Of a stretch of 55,672 bases of DNA, positions 1 to 9,656 are shown one piece after another (position 1 is the first letter of the stretch; each line of letters begins with the position of its first letter). The translations under genes were made by a program, and so were the position numbers. Source of the DNA: Silicimonas sp. (GTDB taxonomy: Bacteria; Pseudomonadota; Alphaproteobacteria; Rhodobacterales; Rhodobacteraceae); contig JABDJO010000025.1 of assembly GCA_013002465.1 (NCBI GenBank), positions 1 to 55,672 on the forward strand. The letters run 5' to 3'. The notes under the pieces were generated by a model. The model ran no database searches and was not told the DNA's origin. It worked only from the letters and a program-made list of their open reading frames with translations.

Positions 1-205
1 GGAATATCCCGCCGTTTTCGCTTGCCAGCAAAGTTAGATCGGGCGGCGAAACGGACAGCAGCTTGGCCACTGGTCCCGCCCCGCGAGCATCGGGGCCATG
101 ACACCCTGCGCAGTTGGTGAAAAAGACACCCTGACCGGCCCGCGCGTCGGGTTCGGCCATGGCCGGGTTCGCCGCGAGCGCGAGTGCAATCACGATCCGT
201 TTCAT
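1..205 (-). CDS. c-type cytochrome, class I-like (3' end outside window)
   Basis: This is a partial gene; the stop lies beyond the left edge. The visible 68 residues begin with a short secretion signal ending near AMAEP. A haem-binding CAGCH motif follows at about residues 33-37, so the product should be a periplasmic or membrane-anchored c-type cytochrome carrying electrons. Its ATG overlaps the TGA of the upstream cytochrome gene (ATGA), which implies one operon and translational coupling. The two proteins share the same pattern (FF, CAGCHG, GP-A-LL, P-DLT-LA, N-G-F), so they look like a tandem duplication. The redox partner cannot be told from this window. Confidence 0.8.
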   Translation of the reverse strand, partial: MKRIVIALALAANPAMAEPDARAGQGVFFTNCAGCHGPDARGAGPVAKLLSVSPPDLTLLASENGGIF

Positions 206-594
206 TGTTGAATACCCTCCAACCAGGCGGCGATATTGACGATGGCTTCGGGTGCGACGATCTCGCGACCATCCGGTGCGACGATCGCCACCGAGGGACC
301 TTGCAACAGTAACCCAAAGACCGGCATCGGATCCCCGTGCGCGGTGACCTCGGTCGTGCCGTCGACCCGCTGGATCACCCGGGCGGTCGGAAAGGTGCCG
401 TCGTTTCGCGCCGCAAGCCCGGTCAGATCAGCCGGCGCAATGGTCAACAGCGCCGCCATCGGCCCGTCACCCTGCGCCTCAACCCCGTGGCAACCGGCGC
501 AATGGTCGAAGAAGGCTTGCGTGCCTTCCTCGATATCTTGCGCGGCAAGGGGCGCTGCAAAAAAGCCCAGAAAACAGATCAATCCAAATCGCAT
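202..594 (-). CDS. small c-type cytochrome
   Basis: A 130-residue secreted protein. It has a signal peptide with a hydrophobic core at about residues 4-16 and likely cleavage after AAQ. One CAGCH haem-attachment motif (about residues 32-36) lies in a class I cytochrome c fold, and a Met in the C-terminal half could be the sixth ligand (the MPVFG region). The role is periplasmic electron transfer with an unknown partner. It is the first gene of a two-gene operon with the similar cytochrome at 1-205. The 83-base gap to the divergent membrane protein at 678 should hold the promoter. Family is clear; specific function is not. Confidence 0.85.
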   Translation of the reverse strand: MRFGLICFLGFFAAPLAAQDIEEGTQAFFDHCAGCHGVEAQGDGPMAALLTIAPADLTGLAARNDGTFPTARVIQRVDGTTEVTAHGDPMPVFGLLLQGPSVAIVAPDGREIVAPEAIVNIAAWLEGIQQ

Positions 595-677
595 GAGCGT
601 CTCCTTTCACCGACACCCTAGACGTCATGCCCGGCCACGCCTTGATCCAGCGCAATAGGCCTGCGACAAGCCTGTCC

Positions 678-1121
678 ATGTCTCCGAATGTCGCCTATGC
701 CACCATCATGTTCGCCGCCGGGATCGGCATCCCTGTTCTGGCCGCGCTCAACGCAGCCCTTGGGCAAAAGATCGGCAACCCCGCCGCGGCAGCCTTCGTG
801 CTTTTCCTTGTCGCACTTGCCGTCGCAGCCACCGCAACGCTGGTCACCGGCCCCGGTGCCTTGAAGTCAATTCCAGCGCAACCCAGGCACCTGTTTCTGG
901 GTGGTATCCTCGTCGCATTCTATGTGCTCTCGATTACCTATATCGCGCCGCACTTCGGGGTTGGGAACGCGGTGTTCTTCGTCCTCCTCGGCCAACTGGT
1001 TGCCGCGGGATTGATCGATCACTTCGGACTGTTCGGAGCCACGGTCACACCCCTTTCGTTCACTCGCGCCGCCGGGCTTGCCTTGATGGCCGCCGGGCTG
1101 GCGTTAACGCAGCGCGGTTAG
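678..1121 (+). CDS. DMT-superfamily membrane protein, DUF606 (YdcZ) family
   Basis: A hydrophobic protein of 147 residues with about five predicted membrane segments and the family pattern of an N-terminal AAGIGIPVLAALNAALGQ helix. DUF606 proteins are half-size relatives of drug/metabolite transporters, and their substrates are mostly unknown. An upstream in-frame ATG at 627 would add 17 polar residues before the first helix. The ATG at 678 is preferred because it matches the usual family length of about 140-150. The gene is single and divergent from the cytochrome operon. Confidence 0.75.
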   Translation: MSPNVAYATIMFAAGIGIPVLAALNAALGQKIGNPAAAAFVLFLVALAVAATATLVTGPGALKSIPAQPRHLFLGGILVAFYVLSITYIAPHFGVGNAVFFVLLGQLVAAGLIDHFGLFGATVTPLSFTRAAGLALMAAGLALTQRG

Positions 1122-1195
1122 GGAAGAAGCGGTTAACGCCACCGTCCCGGAATTTGTACAAAAGTGAAATTCGGCGCTTTGAAGACGTACAAATA

Positions 1196-1219
1196 GGAAA
1201 AGTCCGCGCAAACAGCGGA
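1196..1219 (-). terminator. possible intrinsic terminator after lolCD
   Basis: On the minus strand, just past the lolD stop, five perfect base pairs (TCCGC/GCGGA) enclose a seven-base loop and are followed by CTTTTCC. The stem is short and the U tract imperfect, so this is a moderate candidate. Confidence 0.4.
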
Positions 1220-1237
1220 TGTACGCGTTATGGTTGG

Positions 1238-1912
1238 TTAAACAAGCTTGCCGTTTTCCAGACGCACCGTCCGGTCCATTCGTGCAGCCAATTCCGGGTT
1301 GTGGGTGGCGATCAGGGCCGACAGGCCGGTTTCCCGCACCAGGTCCATCAGGGCGGCAAAAACCGTGTCCGAGGTCGCGGGATCCAGGTTTCCCGTCGGC
1401 TCATCGGCCAGTAACACCTTGGGTTTATTGGCCAAAGCCCGGCAAAAGGCGATCCGTTGCTGTTCCCCGCCCGAAAGGGCTGCGGGTCGGTTATCGGCGC
1501 GGTCCGCAACCCCCACACGCTCCATCAAGGCCGTACTGTGGGCTCTTGCCTCGCTCTCTGGCACAGCATTGGCAAGCTGAGGCAGCACGATGTTTTCCAG
1601 GGCCGAGAATTCGGGAAGAAGATGGTGAAATTGATAAATGAATCCAATGTCTTGGCGTCTGGCCGCCGTACGCTTCGCGTCGCCAAGCCCGGTCATGTCG
1701 ACCCCGCCGATTTCGACCCGGCCCGCGTCTGAACCGTCCAAAAGCCCCGCAATATGCAAAAGCGTCGACTTCCCCGCCCCCGACGGCGCCACCAGGGCGA
1801 CGACCTCGCCTTTGGCAAGGGCAAGTGATGCGCCGTCCAACACGTTCAAAGCATTGGATTTTCCAAGGTTATAAGTCTTGCTGATCCGGTCCAGCCCCAG
1901 GGCGTCACTCAT
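1238..1912 (-). CDS. lolD: lipoprotein-releasing ABC transporter ATPase LolD
   Basis: A 224-residue ABC ATPase with Walker A (PSGAGKST, residues 43-50), an LSGGEQQR signature at 146-153, Walker B LLADE at 167-171 and the H-loop IATHN. LolD energises extraction of mature lipoproteins from the inner membrane by the LolC/E permease. Its start overlaps the 3' end of the permease gene by eight bases, so the two are one operon with the permease first. The close relative MacB/FtsE was considered. The pairing with a LolC-type permease and the sequence around the signature favour LolD. Confidence 0.92.
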   Translation of the reverse strand: MSDALGLDRISKTYNLGKSNALNVLDGASLALAKGEVVALVAPSGAGKSTLLHIAGLLDGSDAGRVEIGGVDMTGLGDAKRTAARRQDIGFIYQFHHLLPEFSALENIVLPQLANAVPESEARAHSTALMERVGVADRADNRPAALSGGEQQRIAFCRALANKPKVLLADEPTGNLDPATSDTVFAALMDLVRETGLSALIATHNPELAARMDRTVRLENGKLV

Positions 1913-3188
1913 AGCGCAGAGCCTCCACCGGGTTCATCCGGGCCGCCCGGCGCGCCGGGAAGAACGTGATGCCCCAGGACAGGATCAGTGACAGGGAAAC
2001 CGCGCTAAGTACATCATTCAGCTCAAGTTTTGCGGGCAGCCGATAAATCCCACGGATCGACGGATCCCAGACTCCATTGCCTGCAGCCCCGTTCACAATC
2101 GCCAAAATCTGATCGAAATACACCGCGAACAGGCACCCCAGAATGACACCGAAGATGGTGCCAAACGTGCCAACCAGCGCGCCCGTCAGAAAAAACACTC
2201 GCATAACAGAGCCTTGGGTCAATCCCATAGTGCGCAGAATGCCGATGTCGCGACCCTTGTTTTTGACCAACATGACCAGGCCCGAAATGATGTTCATGCT
2301 TGCGATCAAAACCAGCACGCTCATCAGCACGAACATCACCGTGTCTTCAACCTCCAAAGCCCGCAAAAAGCCCCCGGCACTGTCCTTCCAGGTCCAGATC
2401 AACGCTCTTTCGCCCCCGGCTTCGGCCAGCAAAGGTGACATGTTTTCAATGTCTTCCGGCCTCAAGACGTTGACCTCCAACTCGTCGGCGACCCCCTCGC
2501 GATTGAAATAGGCCTGGGCCTCGGCGAACGGCAGATAGGCGCGGGTCTTGTCAATGTCATAGCGCCCGGAATTGAAGATATAGACGACGCTGTATTCGTT
2601 GATCCGGGGACTGGTGCCAAAGGGCCCCTTGACGCCATTTGGATTGATGAACCGAACCACATCGCCGACGCTGACCCCCAAGGAGCGGGCCGCTTCGCGT
2701 CCGATCGCAACGCCAGAGTCAAACTCATCCAGCGTCCCCTGAGCGGTTTCAGGATCCGCGATGCGGGAAATATCCGCCAAATCTTCCCCTGCGATTCCAA
2801 AGACTTCCATGCCGGTGTTCGCGTCAAGATGCACGGCCATGACCTGACCTTTGACCAATGGCGCCACTCGGGTGACGCCCTCGACATCCGCCAGTCGCTC
2901 GGCCCAGTCCGCATAGTCAGGGATTACCCGCGTCACGCCGCCGTTCTCGGCCTGATAGGCACTGGAATAGACCGTTACATGGGCATTGGCGCCAAGGATG
3001 GTCGATACGAATTCATCGCGAAACCCGGACCTTACGGCCAATGTGATGATCAGGGCCGCAACCGCCAGGGTGATGCCGATCAAGCTGATCCAGGTCATCA
3101 CCGAGACACCGCCTTCGGCCCGCTTGGCACGCAAATAGCGCCAGGCGATCAGGAATTCATAGCGTGAAAAGGGCCTGGGCGTGGCCAT
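1905..3188 (-). CDS. lolC: lipoprotein-releasing ABC transporter permease (LolC/LolE type)
   Basis: A 427-residue permease with the LolC/E layout. An N-terminal membrane helix (about residues 29-50) comes first, then a large periplasmic MacB-PCD-like domain (about 55-270). Three membrane helices follow in an FtsX domain, ending in FPARRAARMNPVEALRYE, the usual C-terminal signature. It works with LolD to pass lipoproteins towards LolA. Only one permease is present, so it may act as a homodimer (LolF-like) rather than a LolC/LolE pair. The ATG has a GGAG ribosome site five bases upstream and a possible TTGACC -35 box further out. Confidence 0.9.
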   Translation of the reverse strand: MATPRPFSRYEFLIAWRYLRAKRAEGGVSVMTWISLIGITLAVAALIITLAVRSGFRDEFVSTILGANAHVTVYSSAYQAENGGVTRVIPDYADWAERLADVEGVTRVAPLVKGQVMAVHLDANTGMEVFGIAGEDLADISRIADPETAQGTLDEFDSGVAIGREAARSLGVSVGDVVRFINPNGVKGPFGTSPRINEYSVVYIFNSGRYDIDKTRAYLPFAEAQAYFNREGVADELEVNVLRPEDIENMSPLLAEAGGERALIWTWKDSAGGFLRALEVEDTVMFVLMSVLVLIASMNIISGLVMLVKNKGRDIGILRTMGLTQGSVMRVFFLTGALVGTFGTIFGVILGCLFAVYFDQILAIVNGAAGNGVWDPSIRGIYRLPAKLELNDVLSAVSLSLILSWGITFFPARRAARMNPVEALRYE

Positions 3189-3273
3189 GACTGCTCCGGT
3201 CTTTTTTTCCTAACTGACGGCGCAAGCGGCGCGGGTCAACGTCAATTCGCCCGACTTTGCCAAACCCTGCCGA

Positions 3274-3654
3274 TCAGGCTGTGCCGATAATCGCTGAAAT
3301 CACGGCCGCCGCCCACAATATCGCCACCAACCCCATGGCAAGAAGAACCGCTAACGAACCGTAATCCTTGGCAATTCTCGATAATTCATGGCGCTCGGCG
3401 CCAATCCGGTCGACGACGGCCTCGATCGCGCTGTTCAGGACCTCGACGATCAGCAGGAACACCAGGGATCCGACCAGCACCGCGCCTTGAAACAGGGTAT
3501 CGGCCACCAAAAATGCCAACGGAAACGACAGAAGCGTCGCGATGGCTTCCAGGCGAAAGGCTTCCTCCATCCGCCAGATGTCACGCAGGCCCTGCATCGA
3601 ATTTGCCAAGGCAGCTTTGACTCGTGGAAGCCCCTTGAGAGGTTGGAACGCCAT
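3274..3654 (-). CDS. dgkA: diacylglycerol kinase (prokaryotic, DgkA)
   Basis: A 126-residue integral membrane enzyme of the DAGK_prokar family that phosphorylates diacylglycerol to phosphatidic acid, recycling lipid by-products of envelope synthesis. The family core is intact: VEVLNSAIEAVVDRIG is followed by HELSRIAKDYGS, with the catalytic Glu in NSAIEA. Three hydrophobic segments (about residues 38-54, 58-78 and 98-124) match the three-helix fold. It sits between lolC and an ArsC-like gene on the same strand, but with gaps of 46 and 85 bases, so a shared transcript is possible rather than clear. Confidence 0.92.
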   Translation of the reverse strand: MAFQPLKGLPRVKAALANSMQGLRDIWRMEEAFRLEAIATLLSFPLAFLVADTLFQGAVLVGSLVFLLIVEVLNSAIEAVVDRIGAERHELSRIAKDYGSLAVLLAMGLVAILWAAAVISAIIGTA

Positions 3655-3700
3655 CGTTTTCCCGATTTTTCGACATGAATGCCGGGGCAGGTGGGGGGCG

Positions 3701-4225
3701 TCAAGCTCTGACGGGGATCTGGATGTTCTCCAATTCGGGGATACCGTTCAAACGTGTCCTCAGCGCAGGCGGCTCCATGGCTTCGACTGGCAGGGCGATC
3801 AAGTCCTCGATCCGGCTTTGCAGCCGCACATAAACCCGAGAGAAAAGAATGGATTGTTCTTTGTTTGTAAGCGTTTCGTCGGCGGGATCGGGAAGGCTCC
3901 AATGCACGGATGTGGGGCCACCGGGCCAGATCGGGCAAACCTCGCCAGCGGCATTGTCACAGACCGTTACAATCAGATCAATGCGCGGCGCATCGGGCCC
4001 GGCGAATTCATCCCAGGACTTCGAACGAAAGTCGCGAATGTCGTGGCCCAGGCCGGACAGAAGGGCAATGCCAAGCGGATGGGGACGGTCCTTCGGGTGC
4101 GAACCAGCCGAGAATGACTGGAATCGGTCGCCGCCCAGTTTTTTCAGGATGGCTTCGGCCAGGATCGACCGCGCGGAATTCCCGGTGCAAAGAAACAGAA
4201 CGTTGAAAGTGGAATGGTCCGTCAT
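3701..4225 (-). CDS. arsC: arsenate reductase ArsC, low-molecular-weight phosphatase fold
   Basis: A 174-residue protein with the CX5R phosphatase loop CTGNSAR at residues 13-19. A second cysteine pair in VCDNAAGEVCP is what thioredoxin- or glutaredoxin-linked ArsC enzymes use to relay disulfides. The likely role is cytoplasmic reduction of arsenate to arsenite. No ArsR regulator or arsenite pump is nearby, so it may be a generic LMW phosphatase-like reductase. The start was set at 4225 because AGGAGG stands six bases upstream. An in-frame start at 4252 lacks such support. Confidence 0.82.
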   Translation of the reverse strand: MTDHSTFNVLFLCTGNSARSILAEAILKKLGGDRFQSFSAGSHPKDRPHPLGIALLSGLGHDIRDFRSKSWDEFAGPDAPRIDLIVTVCDNAAGEVCPIWPGGPTSVHWSLPDPADETLTNKEQSILFSRVYVRLQSRIEDLIALPVEAMEPPALRTRLNGIPELENIQIPVRA

Positions 4226-4290
4226 GATGTCCTCCTGTGAGCAAGGGTACATCGCCGACGCAACACTAATATGACACTTTGCGTGCGGCG

Positions 4291-4866
4291 TTAGCTTTGC
4301 ATCAGATGGGGACGGATGTCCTGACCGGCAGCCGCATAGACGTCAAGCAGCTGATCGAAGGTGATCCCATCCTCTTGCAGCCGCGCAAGTTCATGCGCGC
4401 CGTCGTGGATTTCCAGGTACGGACGCGCCTCGGGGTCGCCGACCAACAGGTTGCAGGGCAGCCAGTCGTCAAAGTCGAACCCGGGCAAGGCATTCATAAG
4501 CCAGGCAAAACACCCTTCGAACGTGTCCAGTTTGCCTTCCAGTTCGGCCCGCACATAGCGGTCGAAATTTTTGGGGTTCACGCTGCCCCAGGGACCAAAG
4601 GCAAAGCTTTGGTCGCTGTCGATGATCGGCAGGTGCAGGACACAGCGGATAAACCTATGCTCGCCCAATCGGCAAAGGTCGGCGCTAAGGCTATCGGTGC
4701 CGACCGCCAGAACGTCCTGCCCGCTTTCCGACCGGTTGCCATGGGGCCAGGGATCGGGGTGATCAAAGCCGATGTCGAACACGCCGCTGAAGGTCTGGCC
4801 ACAACAGGGGCAGGGCCGCGAAGCATCGTTGAAGCGTTGCCAGCGCGGGTCTTCAGCCAGGCTCAT
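4291..4866 (-). CDS. DUF2199 domain protein
   Basis: A 191-residue soluble protein matching the DUF2199 family. It has an early zinc-knuckle-like CPCC pair (residues 19-22), a central region with DLCRLGEHRFIRCVLHLPI, and a C-terminal stretch ending in LLDVYAAAG. Function is unknown for the family. Its ATG overlaps the purF stop (ATGA), so it is translated from the purF message. That ties it to the purF transcript without proving a role in purine synthesis. Confidence 0.75.
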   Translation of the reverse strand: MSLAEDPRWQRFNDASRPCPCCGQTFSGVFDIGFDHPDPWPHGNRSESGQDVLAVGTDSLSADLCRLGEHRFIRCVLHLPIIDSDQSFAFGPWGSVNPKNFDRYVRAELEGKLDTFEGCFAWLMNALPGFDFDDWLPCNLLVGDPEARPYLEIHDGAHELARLQEDGITFDQLLDVYAAAGQDIRPHLMQS

Positions 4867-6344
4867 TCCGCGGCCTTCAGCGCAAAGCCCTTCTCGATCT
4901 GATCAGAAGGGGCCACGGGGTATTCGCCCGAGAAACAGGCATCGCAATACTGCGGGCTGGTGGCATCGCGCCCCATGGCTTCGCCAACAGCGCGGTAAAG
5001 ACCATCCAGCGTAATGAACTTCAGGCTGTCGACACCCAGATGGTGGCGCATTTCCTCTTCGCTCATAGTGGCGGCCAGAAGTTTCTCGCGCTGAGGTGTG
5101 TCGACCCCATAAAAACAAGGCCAGGCTGTGGGAGGTGAAGCAATGCGGAAATGAACTTCGGCGGCGCCCGCATCCAGGATCATTTCCTTGATCTTGCGAC
5201 TGGTTGTGCCGCGCACCACGCTGTCGTCCACCAGGATGACCCGTTTGCCCTTGATCAGCGCCCGATTGACGTTCAGCTTCAGGCGCACACCCATGTTCCG
5301 GATCTGCTCGGTCGGTTCGATGAACGTGCGGCCCATGTACTGGTTGCGAATAATCCCCATGGCGTATGGGATGCCGCTTTCCTGAGAAAACCCGATGGCT
5401 GCAGGGGTGCCTGAATCCGGCACGGGGCAGACCAGATCGGCATCCACGGGCGCTTCCTTGGCTAGTTCCGCACCGATCGCCGAGCGGGTTTCATAGACCG
5501 AACGACCGTTCAAAGTACTGTCGGGGCGCGAAAAATAGACGTGCTCAAAAATGCAGAATCGCGATTTGCGGGTTTCGAACGGGCGGTGGCTAGTGACGGT
5601 GTCGTCTTCAATCACGACCATTTCGCCGGGCTCTACTTCGCGGATGAAGTCTGCGCCGATGATGTCCAACGCACAGGTTTCCGACGCCAGGGCCCAGCCC
5701 TCGTCACCGATCCGCCCCAGCACAAGGGGGCGCACGCCTAAGGGATCGCGCACACCGATCAGCTTGGTGCGGGTCATGGCGACGACAGAAAACGCGCCCT
5801 CGACGCGGCGAAGCGCGTCCTTCATCCGTTCGGGCACCGTCTTTTGCAAGGATCGCGCCATCAGGTGGATAATGCATTCGCTGTCCGAACCTGACTGAAA
5901 GATCGACCCGCGCTCGATCAACTCGCGCCGCAGGGCATCGGCGTTGGTGATATTGCCGTTATGCGCAATCGCTGCGCCACCCATGGAAAATTCGCCAAAA
6001 AAGGGCTGCACATCGCGGATTTGCGTATGGCCCTTGGACCCGGCGGTGGAATAGCGCACATGGCCGATGGCCAATTCGCCGGGCAATGTATCCATCACCT
6101 TCTGGTTGGTGAAGGTATCACGCACTAGGCCAAAACGACGGGCCGAATTGAAGCCCTCTTCGTGGTGATGCGAAACGATTCCGCCGGCTTCCTGCCCGCG
6201 GTGCTGCAAGGCATGCAGCCCCAAGGCAACAAAGTTCGAGGCCTCCGAAACGCCGGTTGCGCCAAATATCCCGCATTCTTCACGGAGTTTGTCGTCATCG
6301 AACGGATCGGTGGTCAGCGGGCGCGGCAATTCTGGGTCGGACAT
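4863..6344 (-). CDS. purF: amidophosphoribosyltransferase
   Basis: A 493-residue enzyme of the first committed step of de novo purine synthesis, making 5-phosphoribosylamine from PRPP and glutamine. The N-terminal Ntn glutaminase nucleophile is Cys24 (EECGIFG), so a 23-residue propeptide must be removed. The PRPP loop VILVDDSVVRGT is at 369-380. All four cysteines expected of a Bacillus-type [4Fe-4S] enzyme appear to be present: RFCIFE, WPCFYG and the CDAC pair near the end. cvpA lies upstream as in many proteobacteria, but 675 bases of structured non-coding DNA with a terminator intervene. DUF2199 is coupled downstream. Confidence 0.96.
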   Translation of the reverse strand: MSDPELPRPLTTDPFDDDKLREECGIFGATGVSEASNFVALGLHALQHRGQEAGGIVSHHHEEGFNSARRFGLVRDTFTNQKVMDTLPGELAIGHVRYSTAGSKGHTQIRDVQPFFGEFSMGGAAIAHNGNITNADALRRELIERGSIFQSGSDSECIIHLMARSLQKTVPERMKDALRRVEGAFSVVAMTRTKLIGVRDPLGVRPLVLGRIGDEGWALASETCALDIIGADFIREVEPGEMVVIEDDTVTSHRPFETRKSRFCIFEHVYFSRPDSTLNGRSVYETRSAIGAELAKEAPVDADLVCPVPDSGTPAAIGFSQESGIPYAMGIIRNQYMGRTFIEPTEQIRNMGVRLKLNVNRALIKGKRVILVDDSVVRGTTSRKIKEMILDAGAAEVHFRIASPPTAWPCFYGVDTPQREKLLAATMSEEEMRHHLGVDSLKFITLDGLYRAVGEAMGRDATSPQYCDACFSGEYPVAPSDQIEKGFALKAAE

Positions 6345-6432
6345 CCGGCTCTCGGGTTGGCAGCGTCGTCGCCTTGTGTCTTAACCGCTTGCGCCCAGGG
6401 TGTCACGGGGGGCAGGCTGGAAAACTTGGCAT

Positions 6433-6471
6433 AAAAACGCGGAAGGCCCGCAGCAGGGCAGCGCGGGCCTT
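6433..6471 (-). terminator. intrinsic terminator in the purF leader region
   Basis: A perfect nine-base-pair stem (AAGGCCCGC at 6443-6451, GCGGGCCTT at 6463-6471) has an 11-base loop. On the minus strand it is followed after five bases by five Ts. It lies about 90 bases before the purF start, so it could end a separate upstream RNA or work as an attenuator of purF. Confidence 0.6.
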
Positions 6472-6484
6472 CGTCGTTCTTGCA

Positions 6485-6990
6485 CCAGACAGGTGTCACT
6501 CAGTACGTTTGGCAGAAATCGTTACTCAGGACACCTTTACTTTCCCTTTCGGGGAGGCGCCGGGTGCCTTGCGGCAACACCGACGCCCAACTCACTCACT
6601 CTTTACGCGGAACCTTGGAACCACCGCAGTTCCGCTTACAGGAATATTTATGCCAAAGCCCCTTGGCAGCAGTTGGGCGCAAATCTTCGGCTTCGGGGCG
6701 AGTTTGTGGTTAGCAGTGTTCGAATGTTGATTTAGCTCTGCTAATAGGCGCTTGGCGTGCGGAAACAATGGGTGGCCCTCACGTCGAGGGGTAGGCCATC
6801 GACCTGTTTTTATTGGGTCCTGTGTTTCCCCATGGCGAACAATCGAGCAAATGGGCAGGGGGTGCGAAAGGCAGTCAGACTGCCTTAATTGGGGTGTTTC
6901 TGAAATCAGAACAGTCTGTTGAAAGGCTTCGAATCCAAAAAATACGAAAATGCCACCAGGGCAGTTGCAAACACTTCGATGGGAAGGAAT
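6485..6990 (-). other. long non-coding gap with clustered hairpins, possible structured RNA
   Basis: Nothing in this stretch between cvpA and purF reads as a convincing gene in any frame. It does contain hairpins: 6491-6536 (seven outer pairs plus a four-pair inner helix), 6556-6587, 6607-6635 (seven perfect pairs), 6651-6668 (six), 6776-6790 (five), and 6868-6886 (eight perfect pairs, three-base loop). The terminator at 6433-6471 closes the series on the minus strand. No RNase P, tmRNA, SRP RNA or tRNA signature was recognised. The minus strand is proposed only because of that terminator. A TTGCAA box with CGTATT 18 bases on (about 6936-6965, minus) is a weak promoter candidate. Confidence 0.35.
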
Positions 6991-6991
6991 C

Positions 6992-7012
6992 GGCCTCGCC
7001 ACTGGCGAGGCC
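6992..7012 (-). terminator. stem-loop after cvpA, probable terminator
   Basis: A perfect nine-base-pair stem (GGCCTCGCC/GGCGAGGCC) with a three-base loop stands eight bases past the cvpA stop. On the minus strand it is followed by GATTCCTTCC, a poor U tract. Confidence 0.5.
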
Positions 7013-7019
7013 CCAGGTC

Positions 7020-7589
7020 TTAGGCGTCGGACTGGTTGGCCGAACACTTGCCGATCAGTTCGTCATAGCGATTGGCAACCCAGCCCGGCGCATCGCTTGG
7101 GATTTGCTCGTCGATGGCTTCCGAAACCTGGGCAAAGACCACGGCGGTGCGGCTGTCATCAACCATTGGGATGGGGTCGGACACAATCACGCGCTCATAG
7201 ATAATAAAGACAATCGCCACCAGAACCGCACCCCGTGCGACGCCGAACAGGAACCCAAGCCCCTGGTCGATGCCGCCGACGGCCGACCTTTGGACGGCGC
7301 CGGCAAAAAGCGGTGTGAAGACGGAAAACACGATCAACGCAGCGGCAAAAACCGCCGCAAAAGCCGCGATCATGGACAACTCGCAGGAATTGCCCAGGAA
7401 ATCCTTCAAGATCGGGATCTCTTTCATCAAGGGTTCGACCGTGGGCGCAACGACATAGGCCACGACCGCGGCCAGTATCCAGCCACCAATCGACAGAATT
7501 TCGCGCACGAAACCCCGTGAATAGGCCAGCACGGCCGAAATGATTATGATCACGGCCACGATGCCGTCGATGATTGTGAAACCTTCCAT
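7020..7589 (-). CDS. cvpA: CvpA family membrane protein
   Basis: A 189-residue inner-membrane protein with four predicted helices (about residues 5-23, 30-48, 72-96 and 110-130). The family motif GIDQGLGFLFGVARG precedes the last helix. In enterobacteria CvpA is needed for colicin V production and purF lies in the same operon; its wider role is linked to envelope stability. Here it is 35 bases downstream of radA and upstream of purF. The C-terminal tail of about 55 residues is polar and likely cytoplasmic. Confidence 0.9.
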   Translation of the reverse strand: MEGFTIIDGIVAVIIIISAVLAYSRGFVREILSIGGWILAAVVAYVVAPTVEPLMKEIPILKDFLGNSCELSMIAAFAAVFAAALIVFSVFTPLFAGAVQRSAVGGIDQGLGFLFGVARGAVLVAIVFIIYERVIVSDPIPMVDDSRTAVVFAQVSEAIDEQIPSDAPGWVANRYDELIGKCSANQSDA

Positions 7590-7624
7590 GCCTCGGCCTC
7601 GTCCCTCTGTCTGCCTCTTGCGGG

Positions 7625-8989
<1,365 letters not shown>

Positions 8990-9041
8990 GCCTCTTCTTG
9001 CCCGCCGAACGGGGCCGAGACAAGCGGCGAATACGCCCCTA

Positions 9042-9656
9042 TCAGCCGCGCTTCAGGAACGGCAACTGGGTCATTTCCGGCGGCGGAAGCATTTTCGGGC
9101 GCCGGGCATCGGAATCGCGGTTTTTCCGCATATCACGCGCAACGGCGAGCAGGGTGCTTGTCGCATCGCTCGCAGGCGATTCGCGGGGTGGCGAAGCGGT
9201 GTTCGCAGTTGGTTCATCCTCTTTGTGTCGAAACACCGGGATCGGTGCCCCTGGCCAATCGGGGTTTTCTAGAACCAGCGGCTTTGATTCCCGTTGTGAG
9301 GAAGTGAACGTCGCCACCGGCATTTCGGTCGGAAGGGCCTGATCAGAGTCATAGGTCGTGGGCACGGGGCGCGACAAGTCGCACATGAGTACGACCCCGA
9401 TCCAAATCGCCGGGCAAAAAGCTGAAAACAAAAAGAAAATCCAACTTACACTGCCCATTCCCAAGGCCCAGGGCAAAATTCCTGCGGCGGTCACGGAAGC
9501 AAAAAGGCAGCTCATGGCGTATAGCCATGCATTGACACTTCGCGATAGCAAAAGGCGACGAAAGGCAAGCCATGCGGTCGTAAGTGGCAGCACAACGACA
9601 AACGCACGGAACACAAGTTGAAACAGCGGGCTGACGACGTCCATCTGCGACTCCAT
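9042..9656 (-). CDS. hypothetical membrane protein with proline-rich tail
   Basis: A 204-residue protein I do not recognise. The first 95 residues form about three or four hydrophobic helices (about 8-34, 41-62 and 66-92). The remainder is a polar, Pro/Ser-rich, probably disordered cytoplasmic tail. Two starts are possible: ATG 9656 or ATG 9644 (residue 5). The second has a GGAG site six bases upstream and may be the true start. It lies 52 bases upstream of radA on the same strand and could share its transcript. No function is inferred. Confidence 0.6.
   Translation of the reverse strand: MESQMDVVSPLFQLVFRAFVVVLPLTTAWLAFRRLLLSRSVNAWLYAMSCLFASVTAAGILPWALGMGSVSWIFFLFSAFCPAIWIGVVLMCDLSRPVPTTYDSDQALPTEMPVATFTSSQRESKPLVLENPDWPGAPIPVFRHKEDEPTANTASPPRESPASDATSTLLAVARDMRKNRDSDARRPKMLPPPEMTQLPFLKRG

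Noticed and set aside
4253..4292. Interrupted inverted repeat between arsC and DUF2199
   Set aside because: Arms pair only with a bulge and there is no U tract on the minus strand; too weak to call a terminator.
6925..6960. tRNA-like string with TTCGAATCC and CCACCA downstream of it
   Set aside because: No T-stem pairing, no anticodon arm and no acceptor complement upstream; not a tRNA or tmRNA end.
6592..7047. 151-codon open frame on the minus strand in the cvpA-purF gap
   Set aside because: Overlaps the end of cvpA, has no ribosome site, no recognisable domain and a composition unlike the surrounding genes; treated as chance.
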